Shown piece by piece: positions 7,603 through 17,331 of a DNA stretch of 64,000 bases; positions within the stretch are counted from its first letter, which is position 1; each line of letters opens with the position of its first letter. Location: assembly GCF_000430785.1 (NCBI RefSeq), contig NZ_AUMR01000012.1:54851-118850 (forward strand). Direction: 5' to 3'. The DNA comes from Ectobacillus panaciterrae DSM 19096. Its GTDB lineage: Bacteria; Bacillota; Bacilli; Bacillales; Bacillaceae_G. A model generated the notes under the pieces. It did not search any database. It saw nothing but the letters and a program-made list of their open reading frames with translations, and had not been told where the DNA came from. A program made the translations under genes and the position numbers.

Positions 7603-9391
7603 ATCCGTACAGCTCCAGCTCTCTCGCTTTTTGCTGCAAATATTCTATGCTGTGCACAAAATCCGAAACTTCCTTAGCAAACGGAGATTGAAAAATGTGA
7701 AGAAGAGATTTTCCTTTTCGATTATCTTCAGAAAGAAATACACTGACTGCTGAATCCATTCCACGTATCTTTGTTAAAATTCTCTGTTTAATTTGTAAAT
7801 CTATCGCTTCTTCTCTCGGGATAAAGGGAACATTGCTTTCATCTTTCGGCATATTATCCAAATACGCAGCAATCGCAGACGCGACACGAAAAGAAACGCC
7901 TTTCGATGCATCGTGTGCTTGCAGCGTTTCGTGCAATGCATCCAGTAATTCCAACTCCTCTTCTGTAAATACAGAAAGCGCTTGATGATGCTGTGTCCAT
8001 TTTCCCCGAAATTCTGTTGCTGTTATAGATAAACTGCCTTTTTGCTTGCTGCCGCGAGCGTGGAGCGCTTCTCGAAACGGAAGCTTTTTCAGCGACACAA
8101 CATTTACCCGGTCAAGAAGGCGGTCTGATAGTTCCTTTGTTGTTTCATCGAAATTCACTGTTCCGACAAATATAATGTTATCTCCGATTTGCACCTGAGG
8201 GGGAACTGCTCTTTCTTTGTCATCAGGCGCATACAGAGAAAGAATGCGCTTTGATGTTTCCAGCTCCAAAAGAGATAAAAACGAAGTAAACCAATGCTCA
8301 ATATGAGAAATATTCATTTCATCAAATACAATCATGTACAGCTGCTCCGGATGAGCTGCTGCATCCAGCATCGTACGAACAACACCTGTGTCGCTCTCCA
8401 TATAAGTACCGTTCGGGTGAAGATAGCCTAATATATCCTGCGCATCTTGAAAAGCAGGAGAACAAGATACCCATAGCAGTTCTTTCCCATGTCTCAATCC
8501 AAGTGCTGCTCCATAGGCTTGCACAAGCTGCGATTTTCCAATACCTGGTATCCCCCCTACAATCGTAACAGGGTTTGTCTTTACGCACACATGAAAATTA
8601 TAAATATCCGACTCTTCAAAAAACAGATCGTTTTCATAAGCATGATGCTTTACAGCCTGCAAAAACAACCGTTCTTTTTCCTCCGTTGCATTTGCTCTTA
8701 TTTTTTCCTGTACAATAACAGATGACAACTTTTTTCCGTTCTCTTCAATTTGTTTCAAAAGTGAATCGTACGTATCTTGAGAAACAAAATACAGTTGGTC
8801 GTCCATATTCACTTCAATCCAAGATTTCAATTGGTCAGCTTCAATAAATCTCACCTGCTGCTTTTGTTCCACATACATCGCAGGGCTGAAGGTTGATTTT
8901 AAAGCTAATTTTCCATATAAGCGCCCTTCGCAAATAAGCAGTTCCGGCATATCAAAATCGTTCGGATATTTCATAAGCAAAAAGGATACATAGCCTTTTT
9001 CAAGCTTTCGTTCGAACACATCTCTCGTTTGTCCCTTCTGCAGCTGCGGCACCGGTATAATTCGATATTCTCCTTTATTTGTTCGTTTTTCGGTTCGGAT
9101 AATCTCTGCAGATAAAGATTTATTCCCATACTTCAGCCGAAATACGAGCAGAAACTGTTCCATCTCATGTTCTGGTACAGACGAAAAAACTCGCTGATTG
9201 TGCTTATTTGCGTACAGCCCTGAGAAAATCGGTTTTAGAGTCCCGACGGCTTCTTGAATCGTTTTTGGAACAGGCGATAAACACTGTATAAAAAAATGCG
9301 TGTCGCTCTCTTTTGGAATATATGTGCCGAGAAATACCATACGCTGCAATCTTTTAATTACATTTGGATGAAGAGCCTGCTGGAGTCTCAC
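7592..9391 (-). CDS. McrB-like AAA+ GTPase subunit
   Basis: A 599-residue protein. About 260 N-terminal residues have no recognised fold and are the likely target-recognition part. The AAA+ module follows: Walker A GGIPGIGKSQ (279-288), Walker B MIVFDEMN (353-360), the post-Walker-B helix typical of the McrB clade, then GTVNFDE (410-416), placed where McrB has its NTAD guanine-binding motif, and SDRLLDR (422-428) with arginine-finger candidates. In McrBC the GTPase ring drives translocation and activates the McrC nuclease; here that partner is the overlapping downstream gene. The pair sits alone between housekeeping genes with no integrase, methylase or tRNA nearby. Confidence 0.8.
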   Translation of the reverse strand: MRLQQALHPNVIKRLQRMVFLGTYIPKESDTHFFIQCLSPVPKTIQEAVGTLKPIFSGLYANKHNQRVFSSVPEHEMEQFLLVFRLKYGNKSLSAEIIRTEKRTNKGEYRIIPVPQLQKGQTRDVFERKLEKGYVSFLLMKYPNDFDMPELLICEGRLYGKLALKSTFSPAMYVEQKQQVRFIEADQLKSWIEVNMDDQLYFVSQDTYDSLLKQIEENGKKLSSVIVQEKIRANATEEKERLFLQAVKHHAYENDLFFEESDIYNFHVCVKTNPVTIVGGIPGIGKSQLVQAYGAALGLRHGKELLWVSCSPAFQDAQDILGYLHPNGTYMESDTGVVRTMLDAAAHPEQLYMIVFDEMNISHIEHWFTSFLSLLELETSKRILSLYAPDDKERAVPPQVQIGDNIIFVGTVNFDETTKELSDRLLDRVNVVSLKKLPFREALHARGSKQKGSLSITATEFRGKWTQHHQALSVFTEEELELLDALHETLQAHDASKGVSFRVASAIAAYLDNMPKDESNVPFIPREEAIDLQIKQRILTKIRGMDSAVSVFLSEDNRKGKSLLHIFQSPFAKEVSDFVHSIEYLQQKARELELYGYAK

Positions 9392-9454
9392 GCTTTTTTG
9401 CCCCCTTTTGCAATGCTTTTATCATTGTATGTTGTAAAGAATTAATATAGAAAT

Positions 9455-9484
9455 AAAAAACCTCAGCCGATACGGCCGAGGTTA
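9455..9484 (-). terminator. terminator overlapping the stop codon of the 87-residue gene
   Basis: On the minus strand AACCTCGGCC pairs with GGCTGAGGTT and is followed by six T; the stem begins in the TAA stop codon. Confidence 0.85.
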
Positions 9485-9745
9485 TGCAAGATGCTTTTTC
9501 GTTTGTTTTTCTTGTTCCACTGCGTTGCGTGCAATTCGCATTTTTGTAATCGTATACCGCAGTGTGTCATGTGCATTTTTGTCTTCTTCAAGCTGAATTT
9601 CCGCCAATGCAGCTACTGTATTAGCTAAGTTCTCCACTGAGTCTCTCAAATGTGAGCCGCGGTTAAAAAAGGATTCCTGAAGCAATGTCTCCATAATTTC
9701 TCGGGCTAAATCCCGAATGCGTCGCAATTGCTCTTTCTCTTCCAT
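9482..9745 (-). CDS. small helical protein of unknown function
   Basis: I do not recognise this 87-residue product. It is highly charged and probably all-helical (starts MEEKEQLRRIRDLAREIMET, ends KQTKKHLA), with no membrane segment or cysteine. I chose ATG 9745 because AGGGAG lies just upstream; the open frame continues 31 codons further but without an RBS. It has its own terminator and no obvious operon partner. Confidence 0.75.
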   Translation of the reverse strand: MEEKEQLRRIRDLAREIMETLLQESFFNRGSHLRDSVENLANTVAALAEIQLEEDKNAHDTLRYTITKMRIARNAVEQEKQTKKHLA

Positions 9746-9935
9746 CTTCCACCACTCCCTAGTGTGTATTACGGAAAGTATGAATACTTGTATATACATA
9801 TTCGATAAAAGAAAGAGCAATTCCTTGCAGCAGCTCATTTATATTTCAATTTTTCCGTGAAACAGCATACAAATGGAGATAACTGTACAAAGCAAGATTC
9901 CAATTATAATTTTGTTTTTGTAAATTTACAAAGCT

Positions 9936-10490
9936 CTATTGATCCATCACCCATGTTTTTATAATGGCAAAATATTCTCTTGCATATGACTTTGCTTTCG
10001 CTTTCCATGGCGTCGGCGCAGCCAGTCCCTCTGTTTCCAAACCGAGACGCTTCGCAATAAATTTGGCACGATAGATGTGGAAGTCATTTGAGATAAGCAC
10101 CGCTTTTGATATATGAAATTTCTCCATGGAGTATTGAATATTTTCATATGTGCTTGTGGATTGATCTTCTACGAAAATTCGTTCTTCTTTAATTCCTTTT
10201 TCGAGTAAATATTGTTTCATCGCCGTTGCTTCTTTAATAACCTCATTCGCACCTTTTCCGCCAGATACGATAACCTTCGTTTCGGGATTTTCTCTTAAAT
10301 ATTCAATTCCTTTATCCATCCTTGCTTTGAGAGTCAGCGACAACCGATCCTCGTACACTCTTGCGCCAAGGATAAGCACATACTCCGCATTTCTCTGCGG
10401 CTTTTCCTGCGCTGCTGCAATCATAAGATATGAAGCTGCTGCAACATATATAATTATGATTCCGATAAAACCGATGATTGCTGTTTTCAT
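9936..10490 (-). CDS. YdcF/SanA-like DUF218 membrane protein
   Basis: A 184-residue protein with an N-terminal membrane anchor (residues 5-27) followed by a DUF218 domain: LILGARV, a KARMDKGIEYL helix, VIVSGGKGANE, the STSTYENIQYS block and VLISNDFHIYRA. The conserved G/D/H residues of the family are present. Family members are associated with envelope integrity (SanA) or bind SAM (YdcF), but no reaction is established. ATG 10490 is preceded by AAGGAG. A single-gene unit. Confidence 0.85.
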   Translation of the reverse strand: MKTAIIGFIGIIIIYVAAASYLMIAAAQEKPQRNAEYVLILGARVYEDRLSLTLKARMDKGIEYLRENPETKVIVSGGKGANEVIKEATAMKQYLLEKGIKEERIFVEDQSTSTYENIQYSMEKFHISKAVLISNDFHIYRAKFIAKRLGLETEGLAAPTPWKAKAKSYAREYFAIIKTWVMDQ

Positions 10491-10554
10491 CCTTTTTCTC
10501 CTTCCCTAAATTTACCCCTTCATCATGGAAATGATGTTTGAAAAAGCCCCCATT

Positions 10555-11166
<612 letters not shown>

Positions 11167-11327
11167 TTATAACATTGTAAACACCGAAAAATATATCGAA
11201 TTGCTTCAGTTATAGAACTTTCTGCGTATGAAAAAAACTGACACGCCGACATGTCAGTTTTATACTTCGTCATGGATGGGAAACGGCGGTACAAATGAAT
11301 CGAAGCTGCGTATCGTCATGATTTTCT

Positions 11328-11876
11328 CTATCGTACGTCTGCATTTAGGCAAGAGCGAAAATGATTGAGCGCCCAGTGGTGTCCCGGTTCATTGAACGAA
11401 GCTGTCATATTCGCATAGACGACGATTTTAAACCCTTTATTATAAGCATCTACAGCTGTATGAAGCACACAAATGTCCGTGCACACTCCTACAAGATGAA
11501 CCTCTTCAATCCCGCGCTCGCGCAGCTTCATCTCCAAATCCGTTCCGGCAAATGCACTGTAGCGCGTTTTATCCATATAATATACATTTTGTTTTTCCTT
11601 ATTTGCTTCATACATATTTTGAAGTTTGCCATACAACTCTCTGCCCTTTGTACCTGCAATATTATGAGGAGGATACAGAGCTGTCTCGGGATGGTTCATA
11701 TCTCCTTCTTCATGCTTATCGATTGCAAACACTATATAATCCCCATTTTGGATAAACTGTTCTGTCATGTCCGCAAGTTTATTTTCAATCTCTTGTGCAG
11801 GGGCCCCGCATGTTAAAGCGCCATCCTCTGCTACAAAATCATATGTATAATCAATGTGAATTAAAGCTTTTTTCAT
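11328..11876 (-). CDS. pncA: nicotinamidase (isochorismatase-fold)
   Basis: Converts nicotinamide to nicotinate for NAD salvage. The catalytic triad of the cysteine-hydrolase fold is visible: Asp9 (HIDYTYDF), a Lys in MDKTRYSAF and the Cys of VCTDICVLH. The metal site is in DKHEEGDMNH. The sequence is very close to what I recall of B. subtilis YueJ/PncA, and the 182-residue length matches. Three in-frame starts cluster (GTG 11885, ATG 11882, ATG 11876); the last has the best distance (8 nt) from AAAGGAG. Confidence 0.88.
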   Translation of the reverse strand: MKKALIHIDYTYDFVAEDGALTCGAPAQEIENKLADMTEQFIQNGDYIVFAIDKHEEGDMNHPETALYPPHNIAGTKGRELYGKLQNMYEANKEKQNVYYMDKTRYSAFAGTDLEMKLRERGIEEVHLVGVCTDICVLHTAVDAYNKGFKIVVYANMTASFNEPGHHWALNHFRSCLNADVR

Positions 11877-12045
11877 ATCCATCACTCCTTTATTTTCTGT
11901 TTCATGAGAAACAAGAGAAAACGACTTCTTTCGGTTTTCGTCTCATTCCCCTCTTCCTTATTCGACAATTCATATAATAACCCTTCTCTCCCTGTGTAAA
12001 AAGGAATTCACAGTAATGAAATCTATGAAAACGTTTCTTCACGCA

Positions 12046-12079
12046 CAAAGAGACCATACGCGAAGCATTGGTCTCTTAT
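12046..12079 (-). terminator. terminator of the CwlC-like amidase
   Basis: AAGAGACCA/TGGTCTCTT stem just past the stop codon; the T run on the minus strand is short (TTTG). Confidence 0.6.
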
Positions 12080-12086
12080 TTCTTTA

Positions 12087-13070
12087 CTATTTACTGTTTT
12101 GCTTATATTTTATATAAGCTCGGTCGTAGTATACCCATTGGCTCGTACCTAAATCGAACCAACCGTCTTTATAAGCATAAGCAAGGTATGACTCAGGACT
12201 GTTTAACTTGCGAATGACTGCAGCGCTCGTGGATGGACCTGTGCGAAGATTGATGTTATTTCCAAGAATATCAACTACACCGATTGGACTGCCATCCGGA
12301 TTTCCATATTTAAGGTATTCGATATAAGAAGGATCGCAGTACACCCATTGGCCCGCACCAAGATCCAACCAGCCGTTATTTTCTGCGTACACAAGATACG
12401 ACTCAGGACTGTTTAACTTGCGAATGACAGTCGAGCTTGTAGATGGGCCTGTCCGCAAATTGATATTCGTTCCAAGTATATTTGCTATGCCGATGGGGCC
12501 CGCAGGCTGTGGAGTTGGATTTGGCTGTTTGTTCAATCCCATCGCTTCTGCCACTCCGCGCGCATATGCTTGACTCATATCTTCGATAAACTGCGGATTC
12601 TGCAATAGATTTGCATCACTGCTATCAATAAAAGCTGTCTCACAAAGGATTGCATCCATTGCTGTTTCGCGCAGCACGGCGTAATCCGCTTTCTTTCTGC
12701 CGCGGTCGGGCAAGCTGTATTTTGGCAAAACAGAAACAACAGCATTGTGAACGGTTTGCTGTTTACCCGCAGCAAAGCTGCTGTCTGACAGACCAGAATA
12801 TATATAATCTTCATAGCCTGTTCCGCCGCCCGCATTGATGTGAATAGAGATAAAGTAATCTGCCCCGAAGCTGTTGGCGATGCTTGTACGCTCGGACAAC
12901 GATATATATACATCTGTTTCTCGCGTCATTTTCACATCTACTTCATAATTCGCACTTATAATGTCTCGAACACGCTTCGCAATTTGCAGAGTCAAATTTT
13001 TCTCCTGTAAGCCATTCCCAACAGCACCGGTATCTGTACCGCCGTGACCAGGGTCAATGACTAGCTTCAT
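12087..13070 (-). CDS. CwlC-like N-acetylmuramoyl-L-alanine amidase with two SH3-type repeats
   Basis: Cleaves the bond between MurNAc and L-alanine in peptidoglycan. Residues 1-180 are an Amidase_3 domain with Zn ligands in IDPGHGG, the NGLQEKNLTL Glu, the ISIHINAGGG His and the LCETAFID Glu. Two ~70-residue repeats follow, each holding NINLRTGPST and VIRKLNSPESYL, i.e. cell-wall-binding SH3 modules. There is no signal peptide, as in B. subtilis CwlC, which is made in the mother cell and released to lyse it. CwlC itself has SPOR repeats, so the wall-binding part differs. ATG 13070 has a GAAAGGAAGAGG box; the frame continues upstream without an RBS. A large inverted repeat and a sigma-K-like promoter precede it. 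Confidence 0.85.
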   Translation of the reverse strand: MKLVIDPGHGGTDTGAVGNGLQEKNLTLQIAKRVRDIISANYEVDVKMTRETDVYISLSERTSIANSFGADYFISIHINAGGGTGYEDYIYSGLSDSSFAAGKQQTVHNAVVSVLPKYSLPDRGRKKADYAVLRETAMDAILCETAFIDSSDANLLQNPQFIEDMSQAYARGVAEAMGLNKQPNPTPQPAGPIGIANILGTNINLRTGPSTSSTVIRKLNSPESYLVYAENNGWLDLGAGQWVYCDPSYIEYLKYGNPDGSPIGVVDILGNNINLRTGPSTSAAVIRKLNSPESYLAYAYKDGWFDLGTSQWVYYDRAYIKYKQNSK

Positions 13071-13110
13071 AGAAAATGCCTCTTCCTTTCTTTTACGTCT
13101 ATTTATATTG

Positions 13111-13150
13111 ATAGATTGATTGAATATAAAAATATATTCTCTCAATCTAT
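13111..13150. repeat. inverted repeat in the amidase 5' region
   Basis: Two 18-bp arms, ATAGATTGATTGAATATA and its near-complement (two mismatches), with a 4-nt loop of A. It lies 41-80 bp upstream of the amidase start and overlaps the predicted transcription start. It may be an operator or a 5'-UTR hairpin. Confidence 0.7.
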
Positions 13151-13175
13151 CATACGCAAATGATAGACATAAAGT
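13148..13175 (-). promoter_or_regulatory. possible sigma-K promoter of the CwlC-like amidase
   Basis: On the minus strand, AC - 17 nt - CGTATGATA resembles the sigma-K pattern (AC, N16-17, CATAnnnTA). B. subtilis cwlC is sigma-K dependent, which supports the reading, but the match is imperfect. Confidence 0.35.
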
Positions 13176-13217
13176 GCCGTGACATAAGCTCGTTTTCCCG
13201 TACATTTATATAAATAG

Positions 13218-13250
13218 AAAATCCATCACTTTTTGAACGTGATGGATTAT
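13218..13250 (-). terminator. terminator overlapping the end of the 105-residue membrane protein gene
   Basis: AATCCATCAC/GTGATGGATT stem followed by TTTCTATTT on the minus strand. Confidence 0.8.
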
Positions 13251-13564
13251 TCCCGCTTCAGCCAATTGATGATTAAAATGTATGATTGATAGTGCATTTG
13301 TCTAATTAACGCAAGAAAAAGGAGTATGACCGCCCCAGCTCCGCTATATAACAATCCAAACTTGAAAAGCGCCGTAAAAGCAGGCGGAAACAAAGTGTAT
13401 TGACGAATAATACATAATGTAAGGAACATAATGAAAAACAACGGCAGATGCTGCATTTCATACGGTGCACCTTTTTTGCAAAGAAATTTTGCCAGCCATA
13501 TGTGTATCCCTTCGGCTAAAATCAAGCAAAGAATCGCACAAATCACGCCCATTGCAACGGTCAT
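13247..13564 (-). CDS. small integral membrane protein, unknown function
   Basis: I do not recognise the family. The 105-residue product has about three hydrophobic segments (roughly 5-26, 40-53 and 65-88) and a basic C-terminus (NWLKRE). ATG 13564 follows GGAAGGGAG. It lies 18 bp downstream of a pair of overlapping acetyltransferase genes and may be the last gene of that operon. Confidence 0.75.
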   Translation of the reverse strand: MTVAMGVICAILCLILAEGIHIWLAKFLCKKGAPYEMQHLPLFFIMFLTLCIIRQYTLFPPAFTALFKFGLLYSGAGAVILLFLALIRQMHYQSYILIINWLKRE

Positions 13565-13582
13565 TCTCTCCCTTCCTTCTTC

Positions 13583-14074
13583 TTAAGACTTTAAGAGCAA
13601 TTCATAAAAGAAAACGTCCTGCCACTCTCCAAACTTAAAGCCGACTTCACGGAACGTCCCTGCATGGGAAAAGCCGAAGCTTTCATGAAGCTTGACGCTC
13701 ACATCATTTCCTCCTGTAATACCCGCTATGATAACGTGATGCCCGGCTTCCTTGCCTAATTCCAATATGCGCTTGATCAGTTCGCGGGCAATTCCTTTTC
13801 CCCGTGCTTTTTTGTGTACATACACAGATATTTCTACAGTTTGTTTATAAGCCTCCTTTTCCCGAAACGGGGATAAGGAACAATAGCCTGCTACTTTCTC
13901 GTCCAATTCAGCAACAATCAATGGGTATATATCATTATATTTATGAAACCATTGCAATCTGTCTTCCAATGTTTTTTCTTCTAAGTCAAAGGTGGCTGTT
14001 GTATGCAAAACAGCATCGTTATATATGTCTAAAATTTGCGGCACGTCTTCTAGTACGGCTTTTCGAATCATCAT
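13583..14074 (-). CDS. GNAT acetyltransferase of the phosphinothricin/methionine-sulfone type
   Basis: A 163-residue N-acetyltransferase. The family pattern is clear: IRKAVLEDVPQILDIYNDAV at the start, TATFD, the CoA loop KKARGKGIARELI (about 91-103) and the ending VGFKFGEWQDVFFYELLL typical of Pat/Bar/YwnH enzymes. These acetylate phosphinothricin-like or methionine-sulfone-like amines. The start ATG overlaps the stop of the upstream GNAT gene (ATGA), and GGAGGA lies 6 nt before it. Two consecutive ATGs make the exact start uncertain by one codon. Confidence 0.88.
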   Translation of the reverse strand: MMIRKAVLEDVPQILDIYNDAVLHTTATFDLEEKTLEDRLQWFHKYNDIYPLIVAELDEKVAGYCSLSPFREKEAYKQTVEISVYVHKKARGKGIARELIKRILELGKEAGHHVIIAGITGGNDVSVKLHESFGFSHAGTFREVGFKFGEWQDVFFYELLLKS

Positions 14075-14553
14075 GACAGTTCCTCCGTAAGCGTCTTTTC
14101 ATAGCAATCTACCATTATTCCTTTTGTGGATTCCTTTTTGACAAAAAAGGAAAACCCAAGGTTCTCCCAAAAAGCTTTTGCCTTTTGATTCTGTTCAATG
14201 ACTGTAAGACGCAGCTTTGTCGTTCCTTGCTCCTTTAATGCTTGCTCCAGCGTAAAATAAGCATTCGTTCCATAACCGTAGCCGCGATAGTCTCCATGAA
14301 TCATCAGCAGTCCAAGCCACGGACAGCCGTCTCTTTCATTGTGCTTCATATACTCTGCAAGACCTACATATGTATCATCTGCTTTTAGAAAATACGTATG
14401 ACGATTGGAATCACCGTGAAAAAACTCTTCTCGGAGCTCCTCATCCGTTCTCGCTGCACTGCCGTTTTCAAGTATATTATACTCTGGATTTGAATTCACG
14501 ATTTCACGTATGATATAAAGCTGCTCCTCTGTAACCGGTTCTAACGTAAGCAT
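14071..14553 (-). CDS. GNAT family acetyltransferase
   Basis: A 160-residue acetyltransferase with GDYRGYGYGTNAYFTLEQAL (CoA-binding loop and helix, about residues 86-105) and the closing EQNQKAKAFWENLGF strand-helix of GNAT enzymes. The substrate is unknown. It is coupled by a 4-bp overlap to a second GNAT gene downstream, so the two are co-translated. Confidence 0.83.
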   Translation of the reverse strand: MLTLEPVTEEQLYIIREIVNSNPEYNILENGSAARTDEELREEFFHGDSNRHTYFLKADDTYVGLAEYMKHNERDGCPWLGLLMIHGDYRGYGYGTNAYFTLEQALKEQGTTKLRLTVIEQNQKAKAFWENLGFSFFVKKESTKGIMVDCYEKTLTEELS

Positions 14554-14687
14554 ATGGCCTCCACTTTCTTTTTCTTACCATGTTAATATAAATGTATAAA
14601 GCGAGACAAGTATTTATGAGCTTTATAATGAAATTAACGCTTCTCTTTGTGCCTTCGTTGTTCATAATAAGCTCCGTGAAAAAACAG

Positions 14688-14716
14688 AAAAAGCCCCTTC
14701 TTGAGAAGGGGCTTTT
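14688..14716 (-). terminator. asnB terminator
   Basis: AAGCCCCTTCTTGAGAAGGGGCTT hairpin with TTTTTCTG on the minus strand, just past the asnB stop. Confidence 0.9.
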
Positions 14717-14719
14717 ACA

Positions 14720-16621
14720 TTATACGTTCATATAGGCATGCTTTGTCGCTTCATGAAACGCTCTCGTATCATATTTATGCTCCATATAAATTTGGTGCCA
14801 TACCATAAATGATAGAACCGTCCAAATTTTACGGCTGTAATCGCCTTTTCCGGCACAATGTGCTTCGAGCAAGTTCAAAACGTATTGTTTATCAATCAAA
14901 TAATCAGTCTGGCTTTCCTTAATGATTGTTACGGCCCAGTCGTACATTTCATTCTTTAGCCAGTGACGGATCGGTACAGGGAAGCCAAGTTTTTTGCGGT
15001 CCAGCACGTGATCTGGCACAATACCTTTTACCGCTTCGCGTAAAATGGCTTTTGTTGTGCCATTTGCGATTTTCAAGTCAGTCGGAAGCTTGGATGCAAC
15101 ATCGAACACTTCTTTATCTAAGAATGGAACGCGCAGCTCCAAGGAATGCGCCATTGTCATTTTGTCCGCTTTCACAAGGATATCACCGCGCAGCCACGTA
15201 AACATATCAATGTACTGCATCTTGCTCACATCATCATAAGAACGGATTTCATTGTACAACGGCTTCGTAATATCCATGTAGTTTACATCATTGCTGTAGT
15301 GCTCCATAAGCGCCGCTTTTTCATCTTCTCTGAAGATTTTCGCGTTTCCGTAATAACGCTCTTCGATCGGCGTACAGCCGCGCTCAAGGAAGCTCTTCCC
15401 TTTGAAGCCTTCCTGCAATGCGCCGCTCAGCGCTTTCAGAACGCGTTTGCCTGGTGACGGAATGTATTGGAACATCTTCAAAGAATTTGGCTCACGATAA
15501 ATATTATAGCCGCCGAACAGCTCATCTGATCCTTCACCGGACAGCACAACTGTTACGTGCTTGCGCGCTTCCTTTGCTACGAAGTATAAAGGAACAGCGG
15601 CAGGATCTGCCAATGGATCGTCCATATGCCACATAATTTTCGGGAATTCATTCATGAACTCTTCCGGTGTTACGAGCACGCTGTAGTTCTTGACATCGAG
15701 CTTGTCTGCCGTTTCTTTCGCTACATCTACCTCACTGAAGCCTTCACGCTCAAAGCCGACGGAGAACGTAAGTAAATTCGGATTAAACTCTTTTGCAATA
15801 GATACAACGATAGAAGAGTCGATACCGCCGGATAAGAAGGATCCGACCGGAACGTCGCTTCGCATATGCACTTTTACAGAATCGTATAATACGTCGCGAA
15901 TCTTTTGAATATGTTCCTCTTTTGTCGCGTTAGAAGCCTTGAAATACGGCTTCCAATAACGATGGAAGGAAATCGCTTTGCCCGGTTCCTTTACGAAGTA
16001 GTGACCCGGTTCAACTTTGTTAATGTCCGCAGTCAATGACGCAGGCTCCGGTGCGTATTGATAAGTAAAATAGTGTTGTAAAGACGCAGGGTTTACGCCT
16101 TTATCTTCCAATGCATGCAGGATGCTTTTCTTTTCAGATGCAAAATAAATCGCATCTTCTTCCTGCGCAACGAATAACGGCTTAATACCGAAATGATCGC
16201 GTGCGCCGAATAAACGTTTTTCTTCACGATCCCAGATCATGAATGCAAACATACCGCGCAAGTAGTCCACGCACTTTTCTTTCATGTGTGCATACAAAGC
16301 GACAATTACTTCTGTATCTGATTGTGTCGCAAATGTTGCGCCTTTTTCCAACAGCATTTCACGAAGCTCTACATAGTTATAAATTTCACCATTAAAAATA
16401 ATCACATATCGTTCGTTTTCATATGTCAACGGCTGATGTCCCGCTTCTATGTCAATAATGCTCAAGCGGCGGAAGCCAAATTGTACATGTTCATCGCGGA
16501 AATATCCTTCATCATCCGGTCCGCGGTGGAAAATAATTGAATTCATCGCTTCAAACTGCCCGATATCTTCAGTTGAAAGTTCTCTAGGCTTCTCGTATAA
16601 GCAACCTACAAAGCCACACAT
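14720..16621 (-). CDS. asnB: asparagine synthase (glutamine-hydrolysing)
   Basis: Transfers the amide nitrogen of glutamine to aspartate with ATP. Cys2 (MCGFVG) is the N-terminal amidotransferase nucleophile, and the class II glutaminase region continues through HRGPDDEG and FNGEIYNY. The synthetase half carries the PP-loop LSGGIDSS (about residue 263) and LSGEGSDELFGGY. The 633-residue length matches B. subtilis AsnB. The start cannot be elsewhere because processing must expose Cys2. Single-gene unit with its own terminator. B. subtilis has three paralogues; this is the AsnB-sized type. Confidence 0.93.
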   Translation of the reverse strand: MCGFVGCLYEKPRELSTEDIGQFEAMNSIIFHRGPDDEGYFRDEHVQFGFRRLSIIDIEAGHQPLTYENERYVIIFNGEIYNYVELREMLLEKGATFATQSDTEVIVALYAHMKEKCVDYLRGMFAFMIWDREEKRLFGARDHFGIKPLFVAQEEDAIYFASEKKSILHALEDKGVNPASLQHYFTYQYAPEPASLTADINKVEPGHYFVKEPGKAISFHRYWKPYFKASNATKEEHIQKIRDVLYDSVKVHMRSDVPVGSFLSGGIDSSIVVSIAKEFNPNLLTFSVGFEREGFSEVDVAKETADKLDVKNYSVLVTPEEFMNEFPKIMWHMDDPLADPAAVPLYFVAKEARKHVTVVLSGEGSDELFGGYNIYREPNSLKMFQYIPSPGKRVLKALSGALQEGFKGKSFLERGCTPIEERYYGNAKIFREDEKAALMEHYSNDVNYMDITKPLYNEIRSYDDVSKMQYIDMFTWLRGDILVKADKMTMAHSLELRVPFLDKEVFDVASKLPTDLKIANGTTKAILREAVKGIVPDHVLDRKKLGFPVPIRHWLKNEMYDWAVTIIKESQTDYLIDKQYVLNLLEAHCAGKGDYSRKIWTVLSFMVWHQIYMEHKYDTRAFHEATKHAYMNV

Positions 16622-16803
16622 AACTTTACCCTTCTTTCCTTATGAAATCCTTATTCATACTACTATATTGACCTTATTTATACTAGCACAAGAACGGCGA
16701 ACGCGCGAGAAAAAGTAGGAAAAAATGAAATTTCTTTCAAAATTGTTCTCACGTTTAGGCATTTTTATCATATGATATCGCAGATTCAAATGAGGGAGGT
16801 ATC

Positions 16804-17271
16804 ATGATGGACGAAGAAAACCAAAAACATCCGTCTCGTTCACAAATCAAAAGCTACTTAAAACAAATTGACGACTTTTTTGAGCAAACGCCGCTGCGCA
16901 ATTTTATGGCAGAAATGAATCATTTTTTCCAAAAGGGGAATCGTCTTTTAACATTTCCTGTTGATTTGTATGAAGCCGGCAACGACCTTGTTGTAAAGGC
17001 AGAACTTCCAGGTGTCAATAAAAATCAAATTCAAATTGAAATTCAGGGAGAATATCTGCAAATTTCGGTACAGGACGATATTTTAGAAGAAGAGCAAAGT
17101 AAAGCGGATAATTACTATCGGCGCGAACGCTCCATTTCAGAAGCGATGCGGGTCATTAAACTTCCTTACGCTATTAATAAAAAATCTGCGAAAGCTTCTT
17201 ATAAAAACGGCGTATTGGAAATTCGTGCTCCAAAAATTGCAGTAAAAAGCGATATATTGACAATTGAATAA
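16804..17271 (+). CDS. Hsp20/alpha-crystallin family small heat-shock protein
   Basis: A 155-residue holdase chaperone. The alpha-crystallin domain runs from about residue 53 (FPVDLYEAGNDLVVKAELPGV) to the end, with the characteristic YKNGVLEIRAPK strand near the C-terminus. The canonical C-terminal I-x-I/V may be the last residues (ILTIE). GGGAGG lies 5 nt before ATG 16804; the next codon is also ATG. A shared terminator separates it from the convergent sco gene. Confidence 0.88.
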   Translation: MMDEENQKHPSRSQIKSYLKQIDDFFEQTPLRNFMAEMNHFFQKGNRLLTFPVDLYEAGNDLVVKAELPGVNKNQIQIEIQGEYLQISVQDDILEEEQSKADNYYRRERSISEAMRVIKLPYAINKKSAKASYKNGVLEIRAPKIAVKSDILTIE

Positions 17272-17331
17272 AACAGACAGCACCTAGCCAGTGGAGCTGA
17301 ACATATCTTCAGAGTTTCTTACAATATAAGA

